Of a stretch of 64,000 nt of DNA, positions 1 through 8,611 are shown piece by piece; position 1 is the stretch's first letter, and each line of letters begins with the position of its first letter. The stretch comes from Psychrilyobacter piezotolerans. Its GTDB lineage: Bacteria; Fusobacteriota; Fusobacteriia; Fusobacteriales; Fusobacteriaceae. Below the pieces are notes generated by a model. The model was not told where the DNA came from and did no database searches. It worked only from the letters and a program-made list of their open reading frames with translations. Both the position numbers and the translations under genes were made by a program. The DNA is taken from positions 1 to 64,000 of the forward strand of contig NZ_QUAJ01000011.1 of assembly GCF_003391055.1 (NCBI RefSeq), read 5' to 3'.

Positions 1-32
1 ATCCTGAGCCAGGATCAAACTCTACATTCAAA
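1..32 (-). rRNA. 16S rRNA, 5' end only (partial)
   Basis: The reverse complement of the first 23 bases is the universal start of 16S rRNA (AGAGTTTGATCCTGGCTCAG). The gene runs off the left edge of the window. The exact mature 5' end is uncertain by a few bases because it depends on processing. Confidence 0.95.
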
Positions 33-238
33 TTTATATCCTAACTTCATAAATGAAGTTTAGCTATCTATTAAAAGATAATTATTTTTATAGTGGTTCA
101 TTCCACTGTACACCTTAATCGATTGTTTGAAACAAGTTTCAAACGACAATTGAGTTTTTAATTTACACTTTCTTTCTCTATTTAATTGCTAATGTCCTGT
201 TGTCTGCTTCAAAGATATTTCTCTGATGCACAAGAAGA
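33..238 (-). other. 16S rRNA leader with processing-type hairpins
   Basis: Transcribed spacer between the rRNA promoter and the 16S 5' end. It holds two perfect inverted repeats, AACTTCAT/ATGAAGTT at 43-60 and GTTTGAAAC/GTTTCAAAC at 125-144, plus a weaker one near 94-110. Such hairpins are usual in rRNA leaders as processing or folding signals. A boxA-like ATCTTTGAAGC lies near 205-220 on the minus strand (weak call). No coding frame is evident. Confidence 0.6.
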
Positions 239-267
239 AGTATACCGCGTTTACAGCTTTTCGTCAA
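239..267 (-). promoter_or_regulatory. rRNA operon promoter
   Basis: On the minus strand the -35 TTGACG (262-267) and -10 TATACT (239-244) are separated by 17 bases. An A/T-rich UP-like stretch lies upstream (268-300). Placement and strength fit a rrn promoter driving the 16S gene that leaves the window. Confidence 0.85.
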
Positions 268-365
268 GGATTTTTTTATTTTTTTATTGCTTTTTCAAAA
301 CATTTTTTAAAACAGAACTAATAAATCAAATACTTCTCTAATTTCCCTTATTTTATTGACTTACA

Positions 366-391
366 GCCGATAAAACAAATGTGTTATCGGT
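366..391. repeat. Inverted repeat CCGATAA/TTATCGG
   Basis: A 7-bp perfect inverted repeat (367-373 and 384-390) with a 10-base spacer lies between the YdcZ gene end and the rrn promoter. It could be an operator or a weak hairpin; there is no T-run on either strand to make it a clear terminator. Confidence 0.35.
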
Positions 392-491
392 TATGAAAAA
401 CATTTGAAATTATTTAGTTTTATTTTTTTAATAATTCTGTATCTTCTAACTCTTCTTTGTCATCTTCATTAATTTTCTTTATTTATAGACC

Positions 492-947
492 TTAATTATA
501 TTGTTCGGCTTTAGATTTTTTCACTTTTCCCATGACCATATCATACATGACCCCTGTTAGTATAAGGGTACACCCTAATATTTTTTTCATTGATATATTT
601 CCAATTATAATATATTCCATTATATTCCCTGTAACTAACTGTCCTATCATTATAAATAATGTAACATAGACCGCCGTCATCCTGGGAATAGCATAGTTAC
701 ATATAGATAATATCAATATTCCCAAAATACCTCCTGCAAACATCCAAATCTGTCCATCAGAAATTTTGCTCAATCCTTCTTTAAAATTGGTTATATTAAA
801 AACAAAAAATATTCCCATGAGCAGAGTTCCTGTAAAAAAATTATAAAATATTCCATTTAGTTTTCCTACCTTACACGAAAGTATTGAGTTCATCATCATC
901 TGAAATATAATTATACCGCCTACCAAAAATGCTATTAAATAGTACAT
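492..947 (-). CDS. YdcZ/DUF606 family DMT transporter subunit (second of pair)
   Basis: A small (151 aa) integral membrane protein with four or five hydrophobic segments covering almost the whole length, a lysine-rich C-terminus and the general look of the YdcZ (DUF606) branch of the drug/metabolite transporter superfamily. Such proteins are often encoded as adjacent pairs that probably form a heterodimer, and the gene at 981-1397 is the partner, 33 bases upstream on the same strand. The substrate is unknown. Both genes are divergent from a Crp/Fnr-type regulator, which suggests inducible control. Family assignment is by sequence pattern; function is inferred from the family only. Confidence 0.8.
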   Translation of the reverse strand: MYYLIAFLVGGIIIFQMMMNSILSCKVGKLNGIFYNFFTGTLLMGIFFVFNITNFKEGLSKISDGQIWMFAGGILGILILSICNYAIPRMTAVYVTLFIMIGQLVTGNIMEYIIIGNISMKKILGCTLILTGVMYDMVMGKVKKSKAEQYN

Positions 948-980
948 CCTTCACCTCTTCCTATATTCAATCGATAATTT

Positions 981-1397
981 TTATACTACCAGATATATCC
1001 CTGCAAAAATAAATACAAATCCTATTATTTTATGTAACCCTATCTTATTTTTTTCCCGGTTAAATAATCCAAAATGATCTATCAATGCCGAAAAAAAAAC
1101 CTGGCCTGTCAACCCTAAAGCTATGGTATTGGAAATACCTATATTTTTAAATGTGGCCACATTACAGGCAACTACACTTACCCCTAAAAAGCCTGTAAAA
1201 TAAAAATAAAAAGGCAGCTCCTTAGAATATTTTATTTTTTCTCCTTTTAGCAGTATCCCTAGACAAATCACAATAAGTCCCGTAAAATGTATTAAAAAAA
1301 CAGACATATTATTACCTACAAGATTAGCCAGGCTTCCATTTATCCCCAGCATAATTGCTATGAGCATCCCTGATCCAAGTATCATAATTCCTTCCAT
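981..1397 (-). CDS. YdcZ/DUF606 family DMT transporter subunit (first of pair)
   Basis: A 138-aa membrane protein with an N-terminal small-residue-rich helix (GSGMLIAIMLGINGSLA), an internal GVSVVACNVATFKNIG stretch and a final FIFAGIYLVV helix, all typical of YdcZ/DUF606 transporters. It starts the two-gene transporter operon. The start has a strong GGGGGGAG ribosome-binding site. Its promoter (1420-1447) is preceded by a perfect 16-bp palindrome centred near -42, the classic activating position for Crp/Fnr proteins. Likely role is export or import of a small organic solute; which one cannot be told from sequence. Confidence 0.82.
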   Translation of the reverse strand: MEGIMILGSGMLIAIMLGINGSLANLVGNNMSVFLIHFTGLIVICLGILLKGEKIKYSKELPFYFYFTGFLGVSVVACNVATFKNIGISNTIALGLTGQVFFSALIDHFGLFNREKNKIGLHKIIGFVFIFAGIYLVV

Positions 1398-1419
1398 TAT
1401 TATCTCCCCCCTGTAAAGA

Positions 1420-1447
1420 AGTATAACAGTTTTTCAACAACAAGCAA
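1420..1447 (-). promoter_or_regulatory. Promoter of the YdcZ pair
   Basis: Minus strand: -10 TATACT (1420-1425) and weak -35 TTGCTT (1442-1447) with a 16-base spacer. The poor -35 suggests dependence on an activator, which fits the palindrome just upstream. Confidence 0.55.
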
Positions 1448-1463
1448 GCGGACAATTGTCCGC
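1448..1463. promoter_or_regulatory. Perfect 16-bp palindromic operator GCGGACAATTGTCCGC
   Basis: A perfect palindrome between the divergent regulator and transporter genes. Its centre (1455.5) lies about 42 bases upstream of the predicted start of the YdcZ transcript (class II activator position). It abuts the ribosome-binding site of the regulator gene (AAGGAG at 1464-1469), so the same site could also repress the regulator. Inferred ligand is the Crp/Fnr protein encoded next door. Confidence 0.65.
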
Positions 1464-1475
1464 AAGGAGATCTCT

Positions 1476-2141
1476 ATGAAAAAAATACATGATATAGAAA
1501 AATTAAAATTATACATTAAAAAAGTTAATATATCCCATATATTTAAGCCAAATGCTATAGACCATCTCGAACTTCATTTTTTTGAACAAGGGGAATCTAT
1601 ATATTTTGCTCAGGATAGATGTGAATATCTACACGTCCTAGTTTCTGGAAAAGCTAAAGTTTTTCTTTTAAATGACGAAGGCAATTTTATGCTCTTAGAT
1701 ATTTCTAAACCCTATGATTTCATTGGTGATGTTGAGTTTATCCAGGAAAAGAATATCTATCATAATGTAGAAGCTATTACAGAGTGTATCCTCATCGCTA
1801 TCCCCATAATTAAAATCCATGAGATCACAATTTCAGATGAACTTTATCGTCTTTTAAGTAAAGATATCTGTGATAAATTAATTAAAACCTCAAAAAAATT
1901 TTCCCAGGTCATACTCTATCCTATAAAAAACAGATTGGTTACGTGTCTTGTTGAAATTAGCGACAAGGATAGAATAAATAACTTTAAAACTCAAGAGATT
2001 GCTGATTATCTGGGAGTTACCGCCCGTCATATAAGAAGGGTCATAGGTGAATTATACGCAGAAAAGATAATCGAAAAACAGGGACAATCTATATACATAT
2101 CAAATAAAAAATTACTCCATAAATATATTATAAAGGATTAA
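1476..2141 (+). CDS. Crp/Fnr family transcriptional regulator (YeiL-like)
   Basis: A 221-aa protein with an N-terminal cyclic-nucleotide-binding-type beta barrel (about residues 20-120, with the V-SGKAKVFL and DFIGDVEF blocks) and a C-terminal winged helix with the recognition-helix motif TQEIADYLGVTARHIRRVIG near residues 171-190. The barrel resembles the YeiL-type group. There is no N-terminal cysteine cluster for an Fe-S centre as in Fnr. It is divergent from the YdcZ pair and shares with it the palindrome at 1448-1463. Inference: it activates the transporter genes and represses itself. The effector is unknown. Start chosen for the AAGGAG site six bases upstream. Confidence 0.88.
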   Translation: MKKIHDIEKLKLYIKKVNISHIFKPNAIDHLELHFFEQGESIYFAQDRCEYLHVLVSGKAKVFLLNDEGNFMLLDISKPYDFIGDVEFIQEKNIYHNVEAITECILIAIPIIKIHEITISDELYRLLSKDICDKLIKTSKKFSQVILYPIKNRLVTCLVEISDKDRINNFKTQEIADYLGVTARHIRRVIGELYAEKIIEKQGQSIYISNKKLLHKYIIKD

Positions 2142-2172
2142 TTTTTTATATTGATACTTTCTTACCGTAATA

Positions 2173-2211
2173 AAAAAAGGTTCTAAGAATTTTCATCTTA
2201 GAACCTTTTTT
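2173..2211. terminator. Bidirectional terminator between regulator and secY
   Basis: A perfect 16-bp stem (2173-2188 with 2196-2211) with a 7-base loop, A-run on one side and T-run on the other. It serves the convergent regulator (+) and secY (-) genes. Confidence 0.9.
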
Positions 2212-2215
2212 GTTT

Positions 2216-3496
2216 TTATATAAATCCTTTATACTCTTTCATCACTAAATGAGCATTGATTTGTTGTACAGTGTCTAATGCGACTCCTACAACGATGATT
2301 ATACCTGTTCCACCAAAGAATACAGGTAACCCTGCTGCTGTGAATATAAAGGCAGGTAATACTGCGATGGCAGCTAAAAATACAGCTCCCCCCCAAGTAA
2401 TTCTAGTTATTACTTTTTCTAAGTATTCCACAGTCTCATTTCCAGGTCTGATTCCAGGGATTGTTCCTCCACCCTGCTTTAAGTTGTCCGCAATTTTTTC
2501 CGGATCAAACATCATAGCCGTGTAGAAGAATGAGAAAAATATTACTAATGCTGCATATAAAATTAAATATACAGGATGATTTCTTCCCAGCATCCTATTT
2601 AGCAGAGCATAGTATGGCATAGTTGATGGTAATGAATTTACCAGTAACGACGGTATCATCATTATTACAGATGCAAAGATTACCGGCATTACCCCTGCTG
2701 AGTTTAATTTTACAGGCAAGAAGCTACTGTTTGCAGCATTTCCTTTACCTTGGAATCCTCTCCCTACATAGTGAATAGGAATCCTTCTCTGTGCCAATTG
2801 GAATATTACTATTCCTGCTACAGTTAATAGAGCTGATGCTCCTACAGCTATTAAAACAGGTATCAAGAATTTATTCCCCTGCATTGTTTGTATCGTTTGA
2901 ATAACTCCTGAAGGCATTCTGGCAATTACATTTAAGAAGATGATAAGTGAGATCCCGTTACCTATTCCCTTAATAGAAATTTGCTCCCCTACCCACATAA
3001 GGAATACAGTACCGGCTGTTACTGTAATTACAGTTGTCAGCACAAACATAAATCCAGGTGTCATAACAAGTCCCATAGATTGTAACCACATAGTCACACC
3101 AAAAGCTTGTATAAAACCGATTACTATTGTTAAATATCTAGTCCATTGAGTCATCTTACTTCTTCCAGATTCTCCTTCTTTTTGAATTTCATCTAATTTC
3201 GGTATAATAACTGCTAATAAACTCATTACAATTGAAGCATTGATATACGGCATAACTCCCAGTGCAAAAATAGACACCCTTTGGAAAGCTCCTCCTGAAA
3301 ACATGTTTATAAACCCTAAAACACTGTTATTATTTACCATAGAAGCTAATCTGTCCAGGTCTACTCCTGGAACTGGAATTAATGTCCCTATCCTAGCTAC
3401 TAAAAACATCAACAACGTATAAATTATTCTTTTTTTAAGTTCAGGCGTATTCATTACAGCCTCGAGCTTGGCATTAAATTGATCATATAACGACAT
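2216..3496 (-). CDS. secY: Preprotein translocase subunit SecY
   Basis: The 426-aa central channel of the Sec translocon in the inner membrane, which moves unfolded pre-proteins with SecE, SecG and SecA. It has ten hydrophobic segments, the typical amphipathic N-terminus, the plug region after TM1 (LIPVPGVDL), and conserved loops such as GYVGRGFQGKGNA-like RGFQGKGNAA and GIRPGNETVEYL. In most bacteria secY follows rplO directly. Here a terminator (3816-3840) and about 360 bases separate them, and an extended -10 promoter lies upstream. No adk, map or infA follows: secY is the last gene before a terminator. Confidence 0.98.
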   Translation of the reverse strand: MSLYDQFNAKLEAVMNTPELKKRIIYTLLMFLVARIGTLIPVPGVDLDRLASMVNNNSVLGFINMFSGGAFQRVSIFALGVMPYINASIVMSLLAVIIPKLDEIQKEGESGRSKMTQWTRYLTIVIGFIQAFGVTMWLQSMGLVMTPGFMFVLTTVITVTAGTVFLMWVGEQISIKGIGNGISLIIFLNVIARMPSGVIQTIQTMQGNKFLIPVLIAVGASALLTVAGIVIFQLAQRRIPIHYVGRGFQGKGNAANSSFLPVKLNSAGVMPVIFASVIMMIPSLLVNSLPSTMPYYALLNRMLGRNHPVYLILYAALVIFFSFFYTAMMFDPEKIADNLKQGGGTIPGIRPGNETVEYLEKVITRITWGGAVFLAAIAVLPAFIFTAAGLPVFFGGTGIIIVVGVALDTVQQINAHLVMKEYKGFI

Positions 3497-3566
3497 CTGT
3501 CCACCCCTTGTTGCACAATATAATTGTGTGTAGTATATATATTTCCCTAAAAATACGGATACTATA

Positions 3567-3575
3567 AGTATAGCA
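3567..3575 (-). promoter_or_regulatory. secY promoter (extended -10)
   Basis: Minus strand TGCTATACT (TATACT at 3567-3572 with the TGn extension). No good -35 is seen at the expected spacing. It gives a leader of about 65 bases before secY, which also contains a small CACAAT/ATTGTG inverted repeat near 3514-3528. Confidence 0.55.
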
Positions 3576-3629
3576 CATTTTTTTTCTTTTTAATATCTTC
3601 TAAATAATCTAATTATTATTAGTTACTGA

Positions 3630-3695
3630 ACTTTTGCGATGGTACACGCCTTTAAAACCAAGAAGTTTGACCGCATCCGGCGGGCAAACAAATCT
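3630..3695 (-). other. GC-rich structured stretch upstream of secY
   Basis: This part of the rplO-secY gap is much richer in G+C than its surroundings. It can form a stem GTTTG-CCGC/GCGG-CAAAC (3666-3690) with one internal mismatch and a 5-base loop. There is no T-run, so it is not a simple terminator. The minus strand is open for about 28 codons with no good start signal. I recognise no RNA family; it may be a remnant of a transferred sequence or a small RNA. Confidence 0.3.
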
Positions 3696-3812
3696 CTACT
3701 TTCTTTAAAATCAACAAAATATTAAATTTTATATAAAATTTTAAAAAAATTAAAGCATAACCTCAATATTTACAGAGCTTTAAATAGTGCGAAACATCAG
3801 TTAGTTGTATAT

Positions 3813-3840
3813 TACAAAAGGTCTGCAAAATTGCAGACCC
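3813..3840 (-). terminator. Terminator after rplO
   Basis: Minus strand stem GGTCTGCAA/TTGCAGACC (9 bp, 3820-3839) followed by TTTTG. It closes the S10-spc ribosomal operon after rplO and uncouples secY. Confidence 0.8.
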
Positions 3841-3860
3841 TTTGGTTAAGCTAATAAAAC

Positions 3861-4367
3861 TTATTTAGTCTTGTTAGCGTGCTTGTCAGTGTTTCCAGCT
3901 ACATCTTTAAAAGTCTTAACAGCGTGAACTGTAACAGTTCCACCATTAGCTTCTACAGCTGCTTGTGCTGATGCAGATACTTTGTTAACAATAACTGATA
4001 CGTTCTTGTCTAAAGTTCCGCTTCCTAATAACTTGATTCCAGATTTAACATTTTTGATTAATCCAGCTTCAACTAACATGATTGGAGAAACTTCAGTTCC
4101 TGCCTCAAATAAGTTTAAGATATCTAAATCAATGATTGCGAAATCTTTCTTGAATCTAAAGTTTGAGAATCCTCTCTTAGGAACTCTTCTGATTAAAGGC
4201 ATTTGTCCACCTTCGAATCCAGCTCTTAAGCTTGATCCAGAACCAGATCTTGATTTTTGTCCGTTGTGTCCTTTTCCAGATGTTTTACCAGTACCAGAAG
4301 ACATACCTCTTCCAACTCTTTTTCTATCTTTTCTAGGAACAGAAGGTTGTAATTCATTTAATTTCAT
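3861..4367 (-). CDS. rplO: 50S ribosomal protein L15
   Basis: L15 binds 23S rRNA and helps late assembly of the large subunit. The N-terminus (MKLNELQPS, then the [24 protein letters not shown] glycine/basic region, residues 18-45) is diagnostic, as is [18 protein letters not shown]. At 168 residues it is about 20 longer than most L15 proteins because of a lysine-rich C-terminal tail. The start overlaps the rpmD stop as TAATG, indicating translational coupling. Last gene of the ribosomal operon. Confidence 0.98.
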   Translation of the reverse strand: MKLNELQPSVPRKDRKRVGRGMSSGTGKTSGKGHNGQKSRSGSGSSLRAGFEGGQMPLIRRVPKRGFSNFRFKKDFAIIDLDILNLFEAGTEVSPIMLVEAGLIKNVKSGIKLLGSGTLDKNVSVIVNKVSASAQAAVEANGGTVTVHAVKTFKDVAGNTDKHANKTK

Positions 4368-4549
4368 TATTTTACCTCCTCAACGTTAAGCATATATCCA
4401 ATTTGGTGTAATTTACCTTTGATATCTGCTGTATCGTTGTGTTCTACTACATCATCTATTTTTTTTAAACCTAAAGATTGTAATGTAGCAATGTGTCTTG
4501 GTTTTCTTCCAATCGGACTCTTAACAAGTCTAACTAATAATTTTGCCAT
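4367..4549 (-). CDS. rpmD: 50S ribosomal protein L30
   Basis: A 60-aa L30 with the typical [23 protein letters not shown] core that folds into the small ferredoxin-like L30 domain on the large subunit. It lies 16 bases after rpsE and its stop overlaps the rplO start. Length is normal for bacterial L30. Confidence 0.97.
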   Translation of the reverse strand: MAKLLVRLVKSPIGRKPRHIATLQSLGLKKIDDVVEHNDTADIKGKLHQIGYMLNVEEVK

Positions 4550-4564
4550 GTCTTTGCTACCTCC

Positions 4565-5065
4565 TTAGTTTAATATTTCCTTAACTTCTTTTCCTCTTAA
4601 TTTTGCAACTGATTCAGCTGATCTAAGAGCTTTTAATCCTTCGATAGTAGCTCTTGCAACGTTTATCTTGTTCTTAGATCCTCTGATCTTCGTTAAGATA
4701 TCTGTAACTCCAACTAATTCTAAGATTTCTCTTGCTGATGATCCAGCAATTACTCCAGTACCTTCAGATGCAGGCTTCATCCACACCTTAGTACTTAAGA
4801 ACACACCATCTTGTTGGTGAGGAATAGTAGCACCTCTTAAAGAGATAGTTACCATGTTCTTTTGAGCAGTAGCTATAGCTTTTTTGATAGCATCAGGAAC
4901 ACCGTTGGCTTTTCCTAATCCTAAACCTACTCTACCTTTTTCATCACCTATTGCTGCTAAAACTGAGAAAGATATTGATCTTCCACCTTTTGTAGTTTTA
5001 GAAACTCTAGAGATTTTTAATATTTTTTCTTTAAATTCTTTTTCTTCTCTTTTAAACTTAGACAA
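4565..5065 (-). CDS. rpsE: 30S ribosomal protein S5
   Basis: S5 (166 aa) sits at the back of the small subunit and is needed for decoding fidelity and helicase activity at the mRNA entry. The double-stranded RNA-binding S5 domain (VSKTTKGGRSISFSVLAA, then GDEKGRVGLGLGKA) and the C-terminal S5 fold (GVIAGSSAREILELVGV) are both present. Located between rplR and rpmD as in the standard spc operon. Confidence 0.98.
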   Translation of the reverse strand: MSKFKREEKEFKEKILKISRVSKTTKGGRSISFSVLAAIGDEKGRVGLGLGKANGVPDAIKKAIATAQKNMVTISLRGATIPHQQDGVFLSTKVWMKPASEGTGVIAGSSAREILELVGVTDILTKIRGSKNKINVARATIEGLKALRSAESVAKLRGKEVKEILN

Positions 5066-5083
5066 AATATATCCTCCTCTCTA

Positions 5084-5452
5084 CTAGAATTTTAATCCAG
5101 CTTCTCTAGCAGCATCAGCTAATGCAGCAACTCTACCAGTGTATACATAACCACTTCTATCGAATACTACAGTTTCTAATCCTTTTGCTACAGCTAGCTC
5201 AGCAATTTTCTTACCTACTAACTTTGCTGCTTCTATGTTTCCACCGTGCTTAACTTCAGCTTTTACATCTTTAGATATAGTTGAAGTTGCAACTAATGTT
5301 ACTCCATTTACATCGTCAATTAATTGAGCGAATATGTTATTGTTTGATCTAAAAACATTTAATCTTGGTCTTTCAACAGTACCAGAGATCTTGTTTCTAA
5401 TAGACAATTGTTTTCTTCTTCTTAAAGCTTTTCTATTAACTTTTTTAAACAA
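5084..5452 (-). CDS. rplR: 50S ribosomal protein L18
   Basis: L18 (122 aa) carries 5S rRNA into the central protuberance with L5. The basic N-terminus ([19 protein letters not shown]), the [20 protein letters not shown] block and the terminal [26 protein letters not shown] motif (given here as FDRSGY and REAGLKF) are typical. Normal length and standard position between rplF and rpsE. Confidence 0.98.
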   Translation of the reverse strand: MFKKVNRKALRRRKQLSIRNKISGTVERPRLNVFRSNNNIFAQLIDDVNGVTLVATSTISKDVKAEVKHGGNIEAAKLVGKKIAELAVAKGLETVVFDRSGYVYTGRVAALADAAREAGLKF

Positions 5453-5481
5453 CTGACTTACCTCCTTTTAGTTAAGGTAAA

Positions 5482-6018
5482 TTACGCTTTCTTACCTTCT
5501 TTTCTTCTTACAACTTCATCCGAGTACTTAACTCCTTTTCCTTTATAAGGTTCAGGCTTTCTGTTTGCTCTGATTTCTGCTGCTACTTGTCCAACTACTT
5601 CCTTTGATATTCCATCAATATGAATTGTAGTATTACCTTTTTCAACTGTAAATTGAATTCCTTCAACTTCAGGAACTAATACTGGATGAGAGAAACCTAA
5701 TGCGATTTCTAATCCTTTTCCAGCTTCTTTAGCTCTGTATCCAACACCAACTAAGTTTAATGTTTTTCTGAATCCTTCAGTTACACCAACAAGCATGTTG
5801 TTGATGTTAGCTGATGCAGTTCCGTGCATAGCTCTTTCTGTTGGAGTGTCTCCAGCTCTTTCTACAGTTAATTCATTATTTTCAATTTTAACAGTTAAAC
5901 CGTTAAAAATTTCTCTAGTTAAAGTTCCTTTAGGTCCTTTTACAGTTACTACATTTTCATTGATAGCAACCTCTACACCAGCAGGGATAACTAGGGTTTT
6001 ATTACCTATTCTTGACAT
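5482..6018 (-). CDS. rplF: 50S ribosomal protein L6
   Basis: L6 (178 aa) lies near the factor-binding site of the large subunit. Two related L6 domains are visible. The C-terminal one carries the conserved PEPYKGKGVKY signature near residues 155-165. Start MSRIGNK is the usual L6 N-terminus with an AGGAGGTGC-type ribosome-binding site. Standard order rpsH-rplF-rplR. Confidence 0.98.
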   Translation of the reverse strand: MSRIGNKTLVIPAGVEVAINENVVTVKGPKGTLTREIFNGLTVKIENNELTVERAGDTPTERAMHGTASANINNMLVGVTEGFRKTLNLVGVGYRAKEAGKGLEIALGFSHPVLVPEVEGIQFTVEKGNTTIHIDGISKEVVGQVAAEIRANRKPEPYKGKGVKYSDEVVRRKEGKKA

Positions 6019-6043
6019 TTAAAATGCACCTCCTAGTTATTTC

Positions 6044-6439
6044 TTACCAAACGTAACAAAGTACTTCTCCACCAATATTAGTCTTTCTAGCAACTCTGTC
6101 TGTTACAAGTCCGTTAGACGTTGAAACAACAGCAATTCCTAATCCAGATAATACTCTTGGCATATCTTCAGCTGAAGAGTAAACTCTTCTTCCTGGCTTA
6201 GATATTCTTTTAATTCCTTTGATTACTTTTTCTTTTCCTACATACTTTAAATATACTCTGATGTTCTTCTTGTTTCCATCAGTGATTACTTTATAGTTAG
6301 AGATATACCCTTCTTCTTTTAATACAGCAGCTAAAGCTACCTTCATTTTTGAATGTGGAATATCTACTTTGTCGTGCATTACTGAGTTAGCATTTCTAAC
6401 TCTTGTTAACATATCTGCAATTGGATCAGTTAAAAACAT
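6044..6439 (-). CDS. rpsH: 30S ribosomal protein S8
   Basis: S8 (131 aa) binds helix 21 of 16S rRNA and in many bacteria represses the spc operon by binding its own mRNA. The [15 protein letters not shown]-terminus and the C-terminal [16 protein letters not shown] and GGEVLCYVW blocks are diagnostic. No S8-binding mimic in the mRNA was identified by eye. Confidence 0.98.
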   Translation of the reverse strand: MFLTDPIADMLTRVRNANSVMHDKVDIPHSKMKVALAAVLKEEGYISNYKVITDGNKKNIRVYLKYVGKEKVIKGIKRISKPGRRVYSSAEDMPRVLSGLGIAVVSTSNGLVTDRVARKTNIGGEVLCYVW

Positions 6440-6492
6440 ATCTACAAATCCTCCTTCCTAGTTTCTTATATGATGTTACGATCGAATGGATA

Positions 6493-6780
6493 TTACCAAG
6501 ATGATTTAGTTACACCTGGTATTAATCCTGCTCCAGCTAATTGTCTAAACTTAATTCTAGAGATTCCAAATTCTCTCATATATCCTCTAGGTCTTCCGTC
6601 TATTTGACATCTATTTCTTTTTCTTACTGGAGAGGCATTCTTAGGAAGCTTGTTTAATTCTGCAACAGCTTCTACGTCTCCAGCCTTAATTCTAGCTTTT
6701 AATTCTGCTCTTTTCTCAGCAAATTTATCTACTAGTTTAGCTCTTTTAACGTCTCTTGCGATCATTGACTTTTTAGCCAT
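6493..6780 (-). CDS. rpsN: 30S ribosomal protein S14 (zinc-free long form)
   Basis: S14 (95 aa) in the head of the small subunit. This is the long form without the CxxC...CxxC zinc ribbon; only one cysteine remains in the [23 protein letters not shown] region, so it is the zinc-independent (C-) type. The C-terminus [12 protein letters not shown] is standard. Located between rplE and rpsH as expected. Confidence 0.97.
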   Translation of the reverse strand: MAKKSMIARDVKRAKLVDKFAEKRAELKARIKAGDVEAVAELNKLPKNASPVRKRNRCQIDGRPRGYMREFGISRIKFRQLAGAGLIPGVTKSSW

Positions 6781-6798
6781 GTGCTTTTCCTCCTACTC

Positions 6799-7350
6799 CT
6801 ACTTTTTAAAAGGCATACCAAATGCTTTTAGTAACGCTCTTCCTTGCTCATCAGATTTTGCTGATGAAACGATTGATATTGACATTCCGAATAACTTATC
6901 TACTTTATCGAATTCGATTTCAGGGAATACTAATTGATCTCTCATTCCAAGAGAATAGTTTCCTCTACCGTCGAATGCTTTTGCAGAAACTCCATCGAAG
7001 TCTCTTACTCTTGGTAAGATTACATTTACTAATCTATCCATGAAATCGTACATAGCTTCTCCTCTAAGAGTTACTTTTGTTCCGATTGCTTGACCTTCTC
7101 TTAATTTGAATCCAGCTTCAGACATTTTAGCTGTAATTACAACTGGCTTTTGACCAGAGATAGTTGCTAAGTCTGCTGCTGCAGCATCCATTAATTTAGA
7201 GTTTTGAGTCGCTTCTCCAACACCCATGTTTAAAACAATTTTGTTTAATTTTGGACATTCCATTATATTTGTTAATCCTAACTCTTTCATAAGAGCAGGA
7301 GCTAATTCATTTGTATACTTTGTATGACATCTAGAAACATATTTAGCCAC
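6799..7350 (-). CDS. rplE: 50S ribosomal protein L5
   Basis: L5 (183 aa) binds 5S rRNA and contacts the P-site t[40 protein letters not shown] and the C-terminal [20 protein letters not shown] blocks identify it. Normal length; 17 bases downstream of rplX. Confidence 0.98.
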   Translation of the reverse strand: MAKYVSRCHTKYTNELAPALMKELGLTNIMECPKLNKIVLNMGVGEATQNSKLMDAAAADLATISGQKPVVITAKMSEAGFKLREGQAIGTKVTLRGEAMYDFMDRLVNVILPRVRDFDGVSAKAFDGRGNYSLGMRDQLVFPEIEFDKVDKLFGMSISIVSSAKSDEQGRALLKAFGMPFKK

Positions 7351-7366
7351 TAGTTACCCTCCTTTC

Positions 7367-7708
7367 TTATAAAGTTTCTCCAGAAACTTTAGAGTATCTT
7401 ACTTTTTTACCATCTACTACCTTAGATCCAATTCTAGTTGGCTTTCCAGTTTTTGCATCAAAGATCATTACCTTTGAAGAAAAAATTGGTGCTTCCATAG
7501 TTACAACTCCACCTTGTGGGTTTGCTTGGCTAGGTTTTAAATGCTTAGTAACAACATTGATTCCTTCAACTAAAACTTTACCTTTTTTAGTAAATACTTT
7601 AGTGATTTTTCCAGTTTTACCTTTATCCGATCCAGAGATTACCATTACTGTATCTCCAGTTCTAACGTGCATTTTTGTAGGCACGAATTTGATTTTAGGT
7701 TTAGCCAT
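7367..7708 (-). CDS. rplX: 50S ribosomal protein L24
   Basis: L24 (113 aa) is an assembly initiator of the large subunit. It has the KOW motif [18 protein letters not shown] near residues 18-35 and the [16 protein letters not shown] segment. Standard position between rplN and rplE. Confidence 0.98.
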   Translation of the reverse strand: MAKPKIKFVPTKMHVRTGDTVMVISGSDKGKTGKITKVFTKKGKVLVEGINVVTKHLKPSQANPQGGVVTMEAPIFSSKVMIFDAKTGKPTRIGSKVVDGKKVRYSKVSGETL

Positions 7709-7725
7709 GATTTAAGCCTCCTTCC

Positions 7726-8094
7726 TTATAATACTTCAGGAGCTAAAGAAACTATTCTCATAAAGTCTTTTGCTCTTAATTCTCTAGCAACAGGTCCAAA
7801 TATTCTTGTTCCTCTTGGCTCTTTTTTGTCGTTGATTACAACTGCTGCGTTGTCATCAAATTTGATATATGATCCGTCTTGTCTTCTTATTTCCTTTTTA
7901 GTTCTAACTACTACAGCTTTGATTACGTCTCCCTTTTTAACGTTTCCGCCAGGATTCGCTTCTTTAACTGAAGCTACAACTATGTCACCGATAGTTCCGA
8001 ATCTTCTTACAGATCCACCTAAAACTCTGATTACCATTATTTTTTTAGCACCTGAGTTATCAGCAACATTAAGGACAGTTTGTTGTTGTACCAT
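7726..8094 (-). CDS. rplN: 50S ribosomal protein L14
   Basis: L14 (122 aa) lies at the subunit interface next to L19. The start is set at [18 protein letters not shown] because a GGAGGG site ends six bases before it. An in-frame ATG 18 bases further upstream would put that site inside the gene and add six residues not found in the family. Motifs [22 protein letters not shown] and FGPVARELR are typical. Confidence 0.97.
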   Translation of the reverse strand: MVQQQTVLNVADNSGAKKIMVIRVLGGSVRRFGTIGDIVVASVKEANPGGNVKKGDVIKAVVVRTKKEIRRQDGSYIKFDDNAAVVINDKKEPRGTRIFGPVARELRAKDFMRIVSLAPEVL

Positions 8095-8129
8095 GTTGTA
8101 CCCTCCTCTCAATCTCTAACTAATTAAGA

Positions 8130-8381
8130 TTACTTAGCTTTTACTATTACTTCAACTAATCTCCATCTCTTATCTTTAGATAATGGCTTAGTTTCCATGA
8201 TTCTTACTTTATCGCCAGTTTTAGCGATGTTGTTTTCGTCATGAGCCTTAAATTTGTTAGTTCTTTTCATTCTTTTTTTATATAAAGAGTGTAATTTCGT
8301 AGTTTCTTCCATAACAACGATAGTTTTATCCATCTTGTCCGAAACAACGATTCCTTCTCTAACTTTTCTTTCGTTTCTCAA
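8130..8381 (-). CDS. rpsQ: 30S ribosomal protein S17 (TTG start)
   Basis: S17 (83 aa), an OB-fold protein that binds the 5' domain of 16S rRNA. The start is read as TTG at 8379-8381 (protein [19 protein letters not shown] after fMet), preceded by GAGGAGG eight bases upstream. The upstream in-frame ATG at 8403-8405 would place the ribosome-binding site inside the gene and give a non-conserved extension. Conserved MDKTIVV and DTGDKVRI-like [22 protein letters not shown] segments are present. Confidence 0.93.
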   Translation of the reverse strand: MRNERKVREGIVVSDKMDKTIVVMEETTKLHSLYKKRMKRTNKFKAHDENNIAKTGDKVRIMETKPLSKDKRWRLVEVIVKAK

Positions 8382-8422
8382 GAACCCTACCTCCTCGTTG
8401 TACAATGAGTTACTTAACTTTA

Positions 8423-8611
8423 TTAAGCTGTTCTCTCATTTAAAATAGTTTTGATTCTAGCGATGTTTCTTCTAACTTCTCTTATCTTAGCAGTGTTCGC
8501 TAATTGACCTAATGAAAGTTGAAACTTTAAGTTAAATAATTCTTCTTTTAATTCTTTTGCTTTCACTACTAATTCCTCAGTAGCTATTCCTCTGATTTCT
8601 TTAGCTTCCAT
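8423..8611 (-). CDS. rpmC: 50S ribosomal protein L29
   Basis: L29 (62 aa), a helical hairpin at the tunnel exit that helps dock trigger factor and SRP. Signature [30 protein letters not shown] (residues about 25-55; first part [10 protein letters not shown]). Its start overlaps the rplP stop region (TAATG), so the two are probably translationally coupled. Confidence 0.97.
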   Translation of the reverse strand: MEAKEIRGIATEELVVKAKELKEELFNLKFQLSLGQLANTAKIREVRRNIARIKTILNERTA

